From Oscillospiraceae bacterium (GTDB lineage: Bacteria > Bacillota > Clostridia > Saccharofermentanales > Saccharofermentanaceae), in assembly GCA_902787975.1 (NCBI GenBank), contig CADAIP010000013.1, positions 1 to 64,000 on the forward strand: a stretch of DNA of 64,000 nt, written 5' to 3'. Under the pieces are notes generated by a model, which saw nothing but the letters and a program-made list of their open reading frames with translations, searched no databases and was not told the origin of the DNA. A program made the position numbers and the translations under genes. Below, one piece after another: positions 16,534 through 25,612 of the stretch. How positions within the stretch are numbered: position 1 is the stretch's first letter; the number at the start of each line of letters is the position of its first letter.

Positions 16534-18426
16534 ATGAAGTATAAGCTCACCAAAAAGCAGAAGAAAATGACGATAAGGATAATCATTGCCCTTGCATTAC
16601 TGGCGGTGATCGCAGTTACACTGCACTTTATCGAGCTTCCCTGGTGGGCTGAACTCATCCTTTATGCAATTCCTTATGCAATCGCAGGATATGATGTCCT
16701 TAAGACTGCATTCATCAATCTGATCCACGGACAGATCTTCGATGAGAAATTCCTCATGATGGTTGCGACTGTCGGTGCATTCGGCACCGGGGAATATCCT
16801 GAAGCATCTTTAGTAATGCTCTTTTACCAGGTTGGTGAATTGTTCCAGAGTATTGCTGTCGGCAGATCGAGAAAGTCCATTGCAAAGCTCATGGACATAA
16901 GACCTGACAGTGCGACTGTAATAAGGGACGGTGAAGAGATAGAAGTATCTCCCGAAGATGTTGAGGTGGGAGAGATCATAATCGTTAAACCCGGCGAAAA
17001 GATTCCTTTGGATGGTGTTATCACCGAAGGTGAGAGCTCTGTCAACCAGGCAGCATTGACGGGTGAATCCGCACCTGTGGACAAGGCTTATAGTGACAAC
17101 GTTATCTCGGGTACTCTGAACCTCACTGGTGTAATCAAAGTAAGAACAACATCTACATTCGGACAGAGCACCGTATCGAAGATATTGGAGCTTGTCGAGA
17201 ATGCATCTGACAAGAAGGCAAAAGTTGAGAACTTCATTACTAAATTTGCGAGATATTACACTCCTGCAGTTGTAATCGCAGCTTTGCTTCTTGCTGTCAT
17301 TCCGCCCATTTTCCTTGGTATCGGAAATTGGGAGATATGGAAGACATGGCTTACCAGAGCATGCGTATTCCTGGTTGTATCCTGCCCATGCGCACTTGTA
17401 GTATCGGTTCCGTTATCGTTCTTTGGCGGTATCGGCGGTGCATCCAAAGACGGAATACTTATCAAGGGTGCCGGATACATGGAAGTCTTATCCAAGATCG
17501 ACACAGTTGTCTTTGATAAGACGGGTACGCTTACAAAGGGCGTTTTCGAGGTTGATGACGTACATCCCAACATCGTAAGTGTAGCCGAATTGAAAGATAT
17601 TGCAGCTTGCTGCGAGAGCTTCTCGAGCCACCCCGTCGCACAGTCTATCGTAAGGGCACATGAAGGTCATATTAATAAGTCTCTTATCGGAGACGTAAAT
17701 GAGATCGCAGGCAAGGGTGTAAAGGCTGTTGTAGACGGTAAGACATACTATTGCGGCAACGGCCAGCTCATGGATATGTGCGGCGCAAAATGGCACGACT
17801 GCCATCTGACGGGAACGATAATACATGTAGCAAGGGAAACAGACGGTGATGTCGAATATTTGGGACACATCATCATCAATGACCAGATCAAGGAAGATTC
17901 TGAAGCAGCAATAAAGGAACTCAAAAACGTTGGTGTTAAGCGTCTGGTAATGCTTACCGGTGATAAGAAGAGCGTCGCCGAGAATGTTGCAAATAAGCTT
18001 GGTCTGACAGGCTTTTTTGCTGAACTCCTTCCGGCTGACAAAGTCTCAAAAGTAGAAGAACTTCTTTCTACTGAAAAGGGCAGACTTGCTTTCGTAGGTG
18101 ACGGTATTAACGATGCACCTGTTCTCATGCGTGCCGACTGCGGAATCGCAATGGGCGCAATGGGTTCTGACGCAGCCATTGAATCTGCCGATGTCGTCCT
18201 CATGGATGATAAGCCTTCCAAGATCGCAGATGCAATGAAGATCGCCAGAAAAACGATGAGGATCGTCTGGGAAAACATTATCTTTGCGCTCGGCGTAAAG
18301 GCTGTGATCCTTATTCTTGGAGCTTTTGGTATCGCAAATATGTGGATCGCGGTATTCGGCGATGTCGGAGTTCTCATAATTGCAATTCTCAACGCAATGA
18401 GATGCATGAAGAAAATAAGTAAATAA
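16534..18426 (+). CDS. Zn2+/Cd2+-type heavy-metal P1B ATPase
   Basis: A 630-residue efflux pump of the cytoplasmic membrane. TGES lies in the actuator domain, Cys284-Pro285-Cys286 in SCPCALVVSVP form the ion path, Asp328 in DKTGTLT is phosphorylated, and SSHPVAQSI plus GDGINDAPVL complete the ATP-binding domain. The late helix has GDVGVLII, with the acidic residue expected of Zn/Cd/Pb pumps rather than Cu pumps. No HMA domain is present at the N-terminus; the neighbouring gene supplies one. I prefer ATG 16534, since CGGAGA is 8-9 nt upstream, over ATG 16528 where spacing is too short. Confidence 0.92.
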   Translation: MKYKLTKKQKKMTIRIIIALALLAVIAVTLHFIELPWWAELILYAIPYAIAGYDVLKTAFINLIHGQIFDEKFLMMVATVGAFGTGEYPEASLVMLFYQVGELFQSIAVGRSRKSIAKLMDIRPDSATVIRDGEEIEVSPEDVEVGEIIIVKPGEKIPLDGVITEGESSVNQAALTGESAPVDKAYSDNVISGTLNLTGVIKVRTTSTFGQSTVSKILELVENASDKKAKVENFITKFARYYTPAVVIAALLLAVIPPIFLGIGNWEIWKTWLTRACVFLVVSCPCALVVSVPLSFFGGIGGASKDGILIKGAGYMEVLSKIDTVVFDKTGTLTKGVFEVDDVHPNIVSVAELKDIAACCESFSSHPVAQSIVRAHEGHINKSLIGDVNEIAGKGVKAVVDGKTYYCGNGQLMDMCGAKWHDCHLTGTIIHVARETDGDVEYLGHIIINDQIKEDSEAAIKELKNVGVKRLVMLTGDKKSVAENVANKLGLTGFFAELLPADKVSKVEELLSTEKGRLAFVGDGINDAPVLMRADCGIAMGAMGSDAAIESADVVLMDDKPSKIADAMKIARKTMRIVWENIIFALGVKAVILILGAFGIANMWIAVFGDVGVLIIAILNAMRCMKKISK

Positions 18427-18497
18427 ATTTAAATTTGTCTTGCGGTTTAAACTTTTTTGGGTAGTATTAGAACAGCATTTTAAAGGGAGGTTCTATT

Positions 18498-20870
18498 ATG
18501 AAGTTCAAAAAAGTATTGGCTTCTATCCTGGCAGCAGGTCTTACAATGACGTGTTTTACTGCCTGCGACCTGGATGAAGACTATGACTACGAAGACGACG
18601 GTTATGAGTACGAGGAAGACGAAGAAGACGAAGAAACCGGCGAGACAATCAGTAATGGCGGAAACAATGGCAGTGGTGCCGTAAGATCTGCTACTTCAAT
18701 GTCAATGTCAGTCGATCAGGAATCAGGAAGTGTAAGTATCACCAGACCTGAGTCATCTGAGACAGCTATGGCAAATGATGGCAGCTGGACGATCTTCGTC
18801 TATCTCTGCGGTACTGATCTTGAATCTGAATACGGCGCTGCTACAGGTGACGTTGAAGAGATGTGCGCTGCAGCATCTTCTGACAAAGTGCGTTTTGTCA
18901 TTCAGACAGGCGGAACACAGAATTGGCAGAACAGCTTTGCTACAAGCGGTTCTGGACGTTATCTCGTTCAGGACAATGACGTAGTTACTCTTGACGAATT
19001 TGATGCACGTAACATGGGTGATCCTGCAACTCTTGCAGATTTCCTTAACTGGGGTGTTCAGGAATATCCTGCAGAGCATATGGGTGTCATCCTCTGGAAT
19101 CACGGTGGCGGAAGCATTTCGGGTGTATGCTTCGATGAACTCAATGACAGCGATTCTTTGAGTGTCCGTGAGCTCGACAGTGCTCTTTTTACTGTTTTCG
19201 AAAATATGACAGACCGTTTCGAGTTTATCGGATTCGATGCTTGCCTTATGGGAACTGTTGAGACTGCAAACATTCTTGCTTCTTATGCACGTTACATGAT
19301 CGGTTCACAGGAAACAGAGCCCGGTAACGGCTGGGATTATACCGTAATTGGTAATTATCTTGCCCAGAATCCCGGTGCTAATGGTGCCGAGCTTGGCGAA
19401 GTAATTGCAGACGGATTCTATGAATCCTGCAGGCAGACAGGCGAGGAGCAGGATGCAACACTCTCTGTTATCGAGCTTGATAAGATCAACGCGGTAGTAG
19501 AAGCATTTAACGTATTTGCTAAGGGTATGTACGAGGCAACAGAGGATACTACTGTTCTTACAAACGTTATCCGTAACATTGAGACAGCCGACAACTTCGG
19601 CGGTAACAACAGATCTGAAGGTTATACAAACATGGTTGACCTGACAGGTCTTGCATATGCATGCGGCGATTATGCTGATGCATCAGAATTAGCTGCTGCA
19701 GTTGAGGCTGCTGTTGTTTACAACAAGGTAGGTTCAACACATTCAGGCTGCTGCGGATTGTCTATCTACTATCCTTTGGCAGTTCAGGGTTCAACGGAAC
19801 TTAAGGTTTTGGAAGATATCAGCATAAGTCCTTTCTATTCTTCATTCATTGACCGTCAGGATTTTTCAAGCGCCATCAATTACGATGATTCCCAGAATTA
19901 CGATGACGGAACATACTGTGATGAGGAGTCAGGCTGCTACTATTTCACCGAAGGCGATACACAGTATTGCTACGACCAGAATTCTGGCGAATACTATGCT
20001 TACGACTACAACACAGATAACTGGGTACAGACAAGCACCTCATCCGATTACAGTTCATACGACTACAGCGGATCCAATGATGATTTCGGATACGATGATG
20101 ACTACTGGTTCAGCGATGACAGTTGCTGGCAGTGTGGTTCAAGCATGGAGTACGATGACAACTCCGGATGCTATCGTTCACGTTCCGCAAATAATAATCA
20201 CTGGGATTATGCTGACCAGATCGAGGCTACAGGTGAGAGCCCTTACATCAAGTTCCTTAAGGCTCCTGTTATCGACGATGACGGTATCTATTCATTCACA
20301 TTGACACCTAAGAGCGTTGACCGTACTGCTTCCCTCCTTCTCGGCGAGACAACTGATATCAACTGCGACTGGGACAAGGGTCAGTTTGAAGACGGATTTG
20401 ACGGATACTGGCTCTCACTTCCCGACGGTCAGAATCTCTCTATCTCTGTAGTTGCCATTACTGATGAATATACGGTTTATTCTTCACCTATCCTTTTGAA
20501 CGGTGAGGAAACAAACCTCAGATTCAAGCTCTACACAGAAGATTATTCGATCGTTGTTGAAGGTGCATGGGACGGTATCGATGACAGCGGTGCTGCAGCT
20601 AAGTCTGTTAAGCAGATCAACTCAGGCGACAAGATCGTTCCTCTTTACACTTCAGTATCTCTTGTAGACGACAGTGATGAAGAGACACTCTGGGAAGGTG
20701 CGGAGTATGTTGTTTCCGGTTCTCTGGAACTCACATATGCTCTTCTCGAGGAAGCAGATTATCTCTATGCTTTCTGCATCGATGATATCTATAACGACTT
20801 CTATCTCACTGATTTCGTAGAGTTTGCAGTTGACGCTAACGGAGACACATACTTCTACATTTACGAGTAA
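18498..20870 (+). CDS. Clostripain-family (C11) cysteine peptidase lipoprotein
   Basis: A 790-residue secreted protein. The signal peptide ends in a lipobox-like FTAC with Cys23 as the lipid anchor, followed by a very acidic Asp/Glu/Tyr spacer (about 24-48). The peptidase domain (about 95-455) carries the catalytic His202 in WNHGGG and Cys249 in DACLMG; C11 enzymes cut after Arg or Lys and often activate themselves. Residues about 457-570 form a Tyr/Asp/Ser/Cys-rich low-complexity stretch, then a C-terminal beta-rich domain of unknown role. GGGAGG precedes the ATG. A possible promoter (TTGCGG, 16 nt, TAGTAT, 18440-18467) lies just upstream. Confidence 0.88.
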   Translation: MKFKKVLASILAAGLTMTCFTACDLDEDYDYEDDGYEYEEDEEDEETGETISNGGNNGSGAVRSATSMSMSVDQESGSVSITRPESSETAMANDGSWTIFVYLCGTDLESEYGAATGDVEEMCAAASSDKVRFVIQTGGTQNWQNSFATSGSGRYLVQDNDVVTLDEFDARNMGDPATLADFLNWGVQEYPAEHMGVILWNHGGGSISGVCFDELNDSDSLSVRELDSALFTVFENMTDRFEFIGFDACLMGTVETANILASYARYMIGSQETEPGNGWDYTVIGNYLAQNPGANGAELGEVIADGFYESCRQTGEEQDATLSVIELDKINAVVEAFNVFAKGMYEATEDTTVLTNVIRNIETADNFGGNNRSEGYTNMVDLTGLAYACGDYADASELAAAVEAAVVYNKVGSTHSGCCGLSIYYPLAVQGSTELKVLEDISISPFYSSFIDRQDFSSAINYDDSQNYDDGTYCDEESGCYYFTEGDTQYCYDQNSGEYYAYDYNTDNWVQTSTSSDYSSYDYSGSNDDFGYDDDYWFSDDSCWQCGSSMEYDDNSGCYRSRSANNNHWDYADQIEATGESPYIKFLKAPVIDDDGIYSFTLTPKSVDRTASLLLGETTDINCDWDKGQFEDGFDGYWLSLPDGQNLSISVVAITDEYTVYSSPILLNGEETNLRFKLYTEDYSIVVEGAWDGIDDSGAAAKSVKQINSGDKIVPLYTSVSLVDDSDEETLWEGAEYVVSGSLELTYALLEEADYLYAFCIDDIYNDFYLTDFVEFAVDANGDTYFYIYE

Positions 20871-20929
20871 GTAAACAATAAAACTTTTTGACGATGCGGG
20901 ATCATAAACAGCGGGCATCGGCAGTTATC

Positions 20930-20938
20930 TGATATAAT
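20930..20938 (+). promoter_or_regulatory. Extended -10 promoter of the AmmeMemoRadiSam genes
   Basis: TGATATAAT, an extended -10 box, lies about 45 nt before the start codon. The same 9-mer occurs before the tRNA gene and the 46.2-kb gene, so it seems a favoured promoter form here. No good -35 box is seen. Confidence 0.55.
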
Positions 20939-20983
20939 TTTCGAAGGAAGTTTTTTCTGCGAAAGATTATGCGAGGTAACAAT

Positions 20984-22399
20984 ATGTCGGTAATGGCTTC
21001 GTTTATGGTCCCGCATCCGCCTTTAATAGTGCCTGAAGTAGGTAAGGGCGGAGAGAAACAGGTCTTAAAGACCATCGCATCTTATGAGAGAGTTGCTGAT
21101 GAGATTGCCTCTCTTTGTCCTGATACAATTGTAATTACCAGTCCGCATGCAACAATGTATGCCGACTATTTCCACATATCTCCGGGCAGCAGAGCAAAAG
21201 GGTCTTTTGCGATGTTCGGCGCATCAAATGTGCGTTTTTCAGAAGAATACGACGAAGACCTTGCAGATAAGATCTGTGAGATCGCAGACACCCGTGATTT
21301 CCCGTGCGGCACTCTGGGTGAGGAGAAAAGTGAACTTGACCACGGCACGATGGTTCCTCTCTGGTTTATCCGTAACAAGTACAAGGGCGGTAAGATAGTA
21401 AGAATAGGCCTTTCGGGTCTCCCTCTGACAGATCATTACAGATTGGGAATGTTCATCAGGGAAGCAGCTGAATCATTAGACCGCCGTGTTGTGATCGTTT
21501 CAAGCGGAGATCTCTCGCATAAGCTTCAGGATTACGGCCCGTATGGATTTGCCAAAGAAGGTCCACAGTACGATGAACGCATAATGGACGTCATGGGACG
21601 TGCGGCATTTGATGAACTTTTCGATTTTTCAGAAGATTTCTGCGACAAAGCTGCCGAGTGCGGACACCGCTCGTTTGTCATCATGGCAGGATGCTGGGAC
21701 GGCCAGAAGGTTAAGACTGATGTCTTATCTCATGAGGATGTTACCGGTGTAGGTTACGGCATTATAACTTTCTATCCTGAAGAGGAGTCCGGTGAAAGAA
21801 GATTCCTTAATAACTATCTTGATAAACAGGAAAAAGAATTGTCAGACAAAAGATCAGCTTCGGATATTTACGTAAGGCTTGCAAGGCTTTCACTTGAGAC
21901 ATATATCAGAGAACGCAGAAGGATAAGTATTCCCGAAGAGATCAATCTTATCTCGCAGGGCGAAAACATACCTGACGAACTGCTTAACAGACAGGCAGGT
22001 GCATTTGTATCGATACATAAATTCGGAAGACTTCGCGGCTGTATCGGGACGATAGGTCCTACCACGGGTTCGATCGCTCAGGAGATCGCAAATAACGCGG
22101 TAAGTGCATCTACAAGAGATCCGAGATTTGATCCCATTACCGAAGATGAGCTTCCCATGCTTGAGATAAATGTCGACGTATTAGGCGATGCTGAGGATAT
22201 AGATTCAAAAGAGCAGTTAGACGTTAAGAAATACGGTGTTATCGTATCAACCCGTGACGGCAGGAGAGGCCTGCTACTGCCTGATCTTGAAGGCGTTGAT
22301 ACAGTTGATTACCAGGTTGCGATCGCAATGCAGAAGGGCGGCATCAGACCAAATGAGAAATACAGTCTCCAGAGGTTTGAAGTAGTCCGTCATGTCTGA
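20984..22399 (+). CDS. AmmeMemoRadiSam system fused B-A protein (Memo-like + AMMECR1)
   Basis: A 471-residue cytosolic fusion. Residues about 1-265 are a Memo-like/class III extradiol dioxygenase fold (opening MVPHPPLIVPEVGKGG; SSGDLSHKLQ; CGHRSF). Residues about 290-470 are an AMMECR1 domain with the invariant LRGCIGTI and STRDPRF. The two are separate genes in many organisms. The system, with the radical SAM gene that follows, has no established function. I chose ATG 20984 because GAGGTAAC lies just upstream; ATG 20969 is an in-frame alternative without a ribosome site. The next gene begins 15 nt after the stop. Confidence 0.88.
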   Translation: MSVMASFMVPHPPLIVPEVGKGGEKQVLKTIASYERVADEIASLCPDTIVITSPHATMYADYFHISPGSRAKGSFAMFGASNVRFSEEYDEDLADKICEIADTRDFPCGTLGEEKSELDHGTMVPLWFIRNKYKGGKIVRIGLSGLPLTDHYRLGMFIREAAESLDRRVVIVSSGDLSHKLQDYGPYGFAKEGPQYDERIMDVMGRAAFDELFDFSEDFCDKAAECGHRSFVIMAGCWDGQKVKTDVLSHEDVTGVGYGIITFYPEEESGERRFLNNYLDKQEKELSDKRSASDIYVRLARLSLETYIRERRRISIPEEINLISQGENIPDELLNRQAGAFVSIHKFGRLRGCIGTIGPTTGSIAQEIANNAVSASTRDPRFDPITEDELPMLEINVDVLGDAEDIDSKEQLDVKKYGVIVSTRDGRRGLLLPDLEGVDTVDYQVAIAMQKGGIRPNEKYSLQRFEVVRHV

Positions 22400-22414
22400 T
22401 GACAGGGGGCTGAA

Positions 22415-23257
22415 GTGACAAGGTGCGATGTGTGTTTCAGACACTGTGATCTGAAAAAAGGAGACACCGGTTTTTGTGGAGCGAGGATCGGTCTTTCTGA
22501 CAGTGTTGTGCCCTCTAATTATGGACGGATAACATCTCTTGCATTAGATCCCATAGAGAAGAAACCGCTTCACAGGTTTTATCCGGGTTCAAAGATACTG
22601 TCAGCCGGAAGTTACGGGTGCAATTTAAGGTGCCCTTTCTGCCAGAACAGTGAGATCTCATGGGGCGAAGAGGTAAGGAATATTGCTGTAACTGCCGAGA
22701 CTATTACTCCGGAAGAGCTTGTATCATTAGCAGAAAGGCAACAGAAAAACGGAAACATCGGAATTGCGTTCACTTATAACGAACCTCTTATCGGCTATGA
22801 GTTTGTAAGAGACACGGCAAAGCTTTCCCATGAAAAGGGAATGAAGAATGTTATCGTCAGCAATGGTACTGCATCGATATCCGTGCTTGACGAACTTGTT
22901 CCTTATATCGATGCAATGAATATCGATCTTAAATGCTTTGATGCTGATGTTTACTCAAAGGTATTAGGCGGCAGCCTTGAGATGACAATGGAGTTTATCG
23001 AAGAAGCAGTTAGGCATGCGCATGTGGAACTTACATGTCTTATCGTTCCCGGGTTAAATGATTCGCCTGAAAAGATGCGTGAAATGACAGTGTGGATCGC
23101 GTCTCTTAAAGACGGGAAGGATATTCCGTTCCATGTGTCCCGTTTCTTCCCGTGTTTTCATATGACAGACCGTCCTGCAACGCCTGTAAGCACTGTGCAT
23201 GAACTGGCTGAAGTGGCAAGAGGCTCACTGAATTTCGTCTATACAGGTAACTGCTGA
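22415..23257 (+). CDS. amrS: AmmeMemoRadiSam system radical SAM enzyme
   Basis: A 280-residue radical SAM protein. The cluster motif CxxxCxxC is Cys69, Cys73 and Cys76 (YGCNLRCPFCQNSE). A cysteine-rich N-terminus (CDVCFRHCDL...GFCGAR) is typical of the AmrS branch, related to pyruvate formate-lyase activating enzymes. Its substrate is unknown; the partner AMMECR1 and Memo-like domains are encoded directly upstream. The start is GTG with AGGGGG 5 nt before it. It likely shares a transcript with the fusion gene. Confidence 0.9.
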   Translation: MTRCDVCFRHCDLKKGDTGFCGARIGLSDSVVPSNYGRITSLALDPIEKKPLHRFYPGSKILSAGSYGCNLRCPFCQNSEISWGEEVRNIAVTAETITPEELVSLAERQQKNGNIGIAFTYNEPLIGYEFVRDTAKLSHEKGMKNVIVSNGTASISVLDELVPYIDAMNIDLKCFDADVYSKVLGGSLEMTMEFIEEAVRHAHVELTCLIVPGLNDSPEKMREMTVWIASLKDGKDIPFHVSRFFPCFHMTDRPATPVSTVHELAEVARGSLNFVYTGNC

Positions 23258-23280
23258 ATACTATAAGCGATTTATGAGTT

Positions 23281-23310
23281 TTGAACCGGTTATGATATAT
23301 TTAATATATT
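23281..23310 (+). promoter_or_regulatory. Candidate promoter of the zinc-ribbon membrane protein gene
   Basis: TTGAAC (23281-23286) and TATATT (23305-23310) are separated by 18 nt, in the 76-nt gap after the radical SAM gene. The start codon follows 24 nt later. Confidence 0.45.
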
Positions 23311-23333
23311 GGAATCGGGAAAGGAAATAGAAA

Positions 23334-24488
23334 ATGGCAGTTTTATGCAGTAATTGTGCAGGCAAACTAATCTTCAATCCGGCTACACAAAGGCTGGAGT
23401 GTGCCACATGCGGAAGCTCTTTCAGGCCTGAAGATGTTGAAGATAAGAATGCCGAACTTCATTCGAAGTATTACGACACAAGAGTTTATGTCTGCAGTCA
23501 CTGTGGTGCGGAAGTTATCACGAGTGATACGGAAGCGTCTTCTTTTTGTGTTTATTGTGGTAATCCTGCCATTGTTTTTGACAGGATCTCGAAGGAATAT
23601 AAACCGGACGGACTTATTCCGTTCCAGGTAACCAAAGAGGAAGCGATTAAAAATATCAAGGCAAGGTTTCACAGGAATCCAATGGTGCCCAAAGAGATCA
23701 TGGGTAAGTGTGTTCCTGAAAATATCCGGGGAATTTATGTTCCTTACTGGGTGATCAATGCGGATTATACCGAAGCGGATTATTTGAGCGGAGAGGTCAA
23801 GCGCGGTAAAAGCACAGTTACAAAATACTATTCCAGAGCCGGAGAGATCACGGTAAAGAATGTGCCGATCGACGGTTCAAAAATACTTAGCGACGATATA
23901 AGCCGTAAACTTGAACCATTCTATCTTGAGGATTCCAAAACATTTGACGAGGATTATCTTAACGGTTTTTATTCGAACACTTCGGATATGACTTACTTTG
24001 ATCTTAAAAAATCTGCTGCTTACAGATGTCATAAGATGTTTGCGGATGAAATAGTAAAAACCGTCAAGGCTAAAAATGTAAAGATACAGGATTCTATATA
24101 TTGGGTCGATATTTATGACGATCCCGTTTACATGATGTTCCCTGTTTGGTTTTTCACTTTTAAATACAATGATAAGCCTTACACGATTCTTGTTAACGGA
24201 CAATCAGGCAAAGTCGCCGGAACAATGCCGTGGCAGAAAAATCGCGTTATTGCTTTAGCCGTAACGACTTTCGTTCTTGTCATGACTGTTATTGTATTGA
24301 GTATTCTCGGCGTTATAAATAACGAGTTGCTTTTCGCATCGGTTGCTCCATATGTTCTTGCGGGGATAAGCCTGCTGGGAACGTATTCATTCACACGCGG
24401 AATTGCCGGCCTGCGCAGAATATATAAGAATCTCAGGCTTACTCAATCGGAAGACATCTTTAAGTATGTAAAGAAAAGACAGGGGTGA
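23334..24488 (+). CDS. Double zinc-ribbon membrane protein
   Basis: A 384-residue protein. Two N-terminal zinc ribbons are visible: CSNCAG...CATCGS (residues 5-28) and CSHCGAE...CVYCGN (about 55-81). A middle domain (about 95-300) of unknown fold contains GIYVPYWVINADY and ends with PVWFFTFKYNDKPYTILVNGQSG. Two or three membrane helices follow (about 303-365). Ribbons therefore face the cytosol. It resembles TFIIB-type zinc-ribbon proteins common in Clostridia, whose role is not known. It overlaps the next small gene region, suggesting an operon with the following two genes. Confidence 0.8.
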   Translation: MAVLCSNCAGKLIFNPATQRLECATCGSSFRPEDVEDKNAELHSKYYDTRVYVCSHCGAEVITSDTEASSFCVYCGNPAIVFDRISKEYKPDGLIPFQVTKEEAIKNIKARFHRNPMVPKEIMGKCVPENIRGIYVPYWVINADYTEADYLSGEVKRGKSTVTKYYSRAGEITVKNVPIDGSKILSDDISRKLEPFYLEDSKTFDEDYLNGFYSNTSDMTYFDLKKSAAYRCHKMFADEIVKTVKAKNVKIQDSIYWVDIYDDPVYMMFPVWFFTFKYNDKPYTILVNGQSGKVAGTMPWQKNRVIALAVTTFVLVMTVIVLSILGVINNELLFASVAPYVLAGISLLGTYSFTRGIAGLRRIYKNLRLTQSEDIFKYVKKRQG

Positions 24489-24493
24489 TGTAT

Positions 24494-24829
24494 ATGAATG
24501 ACAGTGCTTTTTTAATGAATGCTGTATTTATAGGAATGCTTGTATTTACAGGTATATCCATCACTTTGTTCGTTGTTTTTAAGATACTTAACAGATTCAA
24601 TAATTTCGGTGATTCCTTCTGCAAAATGGATGATTATGCTCCCAGAGCTATTCATTTTCTCCGTGACATTGATGATGTTCCTTCAAACGAAAAACGTTTT
24701 CTTTTCGCTGAATATGGCGAAAATCCTTATGAAGGCAGACAGCATACTATTCCTGAGCAGCTTCTCAAGAATGCTAAAAAAGAATCTATTGAAGAGCAAT
24801 TTGATCAGGATATGGAGAAATACACATGA
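24494..24829 (+). CDS. Small membrane protein, unknown
   Basis: A 111-residue protein with one N-terminal membrane helix (about residues 8-29) and a charged cytosolic tail. No family is recognised. I chose ATG 24494, 8 nt after AGGGG; earlier in-frame GTG 24485 and ATG 24488 are too close to that site. Its stop overlaps the next start as ATGA, so translation of the racemase-like gene is coupled to it. It may be an accessory to the zinc-ribbon protein upstream. Confidence 0.6.
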   Translation: MNDSAFLMNAVFIGMLVFTGISITLFVVFKILNRFNNFGDSFCKMDDYAPRAIHFLRDIDDVPSNEKRFLFAEYGENPYEGRQHTIPEQLLKNAKKESIEEQFDQDMEKYT

Positions 24830-25515
24830 AGAAGATAGGTCTGGTCGGAGGCACGGGTCCCGAATCGACCTTGATGTACTATAAAGAACTTAATTCCAGG
24901 ATCGATAAGATCAAGGACGGCAAAGCCATGCCCGATATCGTGATCGAGAGTGTTGACTTCAGAAGGGCATGGGATTATGTCTGTTCTGAAAGATATGACC
25001 TTCTGACTGATTATCTTGCTGAAAAAGTTACTTGTCTTCAAAACAGCGGTGCTGAAGTAATATCTCTTACTGCCGTGACCATGCACCTCGTAATTGATGA
25101 CATCATCGCGAAAACAAATGCTGACCTTATCAGTATCCCCAAGGCAGTATGTAAGGAAGCTTTATTTGCAGGCTATAAAAAGATAGGTCTTCTCGGAACC
25201 ATCTTTACGATGGAAAAGGACTACATGAAAAAAGATTTCCTGGAAGCCGGGATCGAAGTATGCGTGCCGGATAAAGAAGACAGGGACCTTGTTGCAAAAA
25301 GGATCTATGAAGAGCTTGAGGCCGGCATCGTCAAAGAATCGACCCTTAAAGAACTGCAGGGAATAATTGCCAAGATGCGCGATGAAAAAGGAATCGAAGC
25401 AGTCGTCTTAGGCTGCACGGAGCTTCCGCTCATCCTGAATTCCGGTAACTGTCCCGTGCCTTGTCTGGACAGCGTTGAGATCCACATAAATGAGCTTATA
25501 AAGCAGACAATTTAA
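24826..25515 (+). CDS. Aspartate/glutamate racemase-family protein with one catalytic Cys missing
   Basis: A 229-residue cytosolic protein of the Asp/Glu racemase fold, opening with KKIGLVGGTGPEST. The second catalytic site is intact, Cys197 in VVLGCTELPL. The first site, normally a Cys in a PCNTAH-like motif, reads LTAVTMH, so residue 83 is Ala. In the related E. coli racemase YgeA a Thr is reported at this place. Two-base racemisation is therefore doubtful; one-base chemistry, epimerase or lyase-like activity, or a binding role are possible. The start overlaps the upstream stop by 4 nt. Confidence 0.8.
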   Translation: MKKIGLVGGTGPESTLMYYKELNSRIDKIKDGKAMPDIVIESVDFRRAWDYVCSERYDLLTDYLAEKVTCLQNSGAEVISLTAVTMHLVIDDIIAKTNADLISIPKAVCKEALFAGYKKIGLLGTIFTMEKDYMKKDFLEAGIEVCVPDKEDRDLVAKRIYEELEAGIVKESTLKELQGIIAKMRDEKGIEAVVLGCTELPLILNSGNCPVPCLDSVEIHINELIKQTI

Positions 25516-25612
25516 AGCTTTTAATTTGTCCTCAAATAACTCTTGAAAACAATTTTTAATTACATTAGTCTTCTCTTTGGACGTCCAAATCTTTAACAAG
25601 ACGAGGCATTTT

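Noticed and set aside
17748..18407. Minus-strand 219-residue frame inside the Zn/Cd ATPase gene
   Set aside because: Long only because the sense strand is rich in GAT/GCA codons; the sense product has all P-type ATPase motifs.
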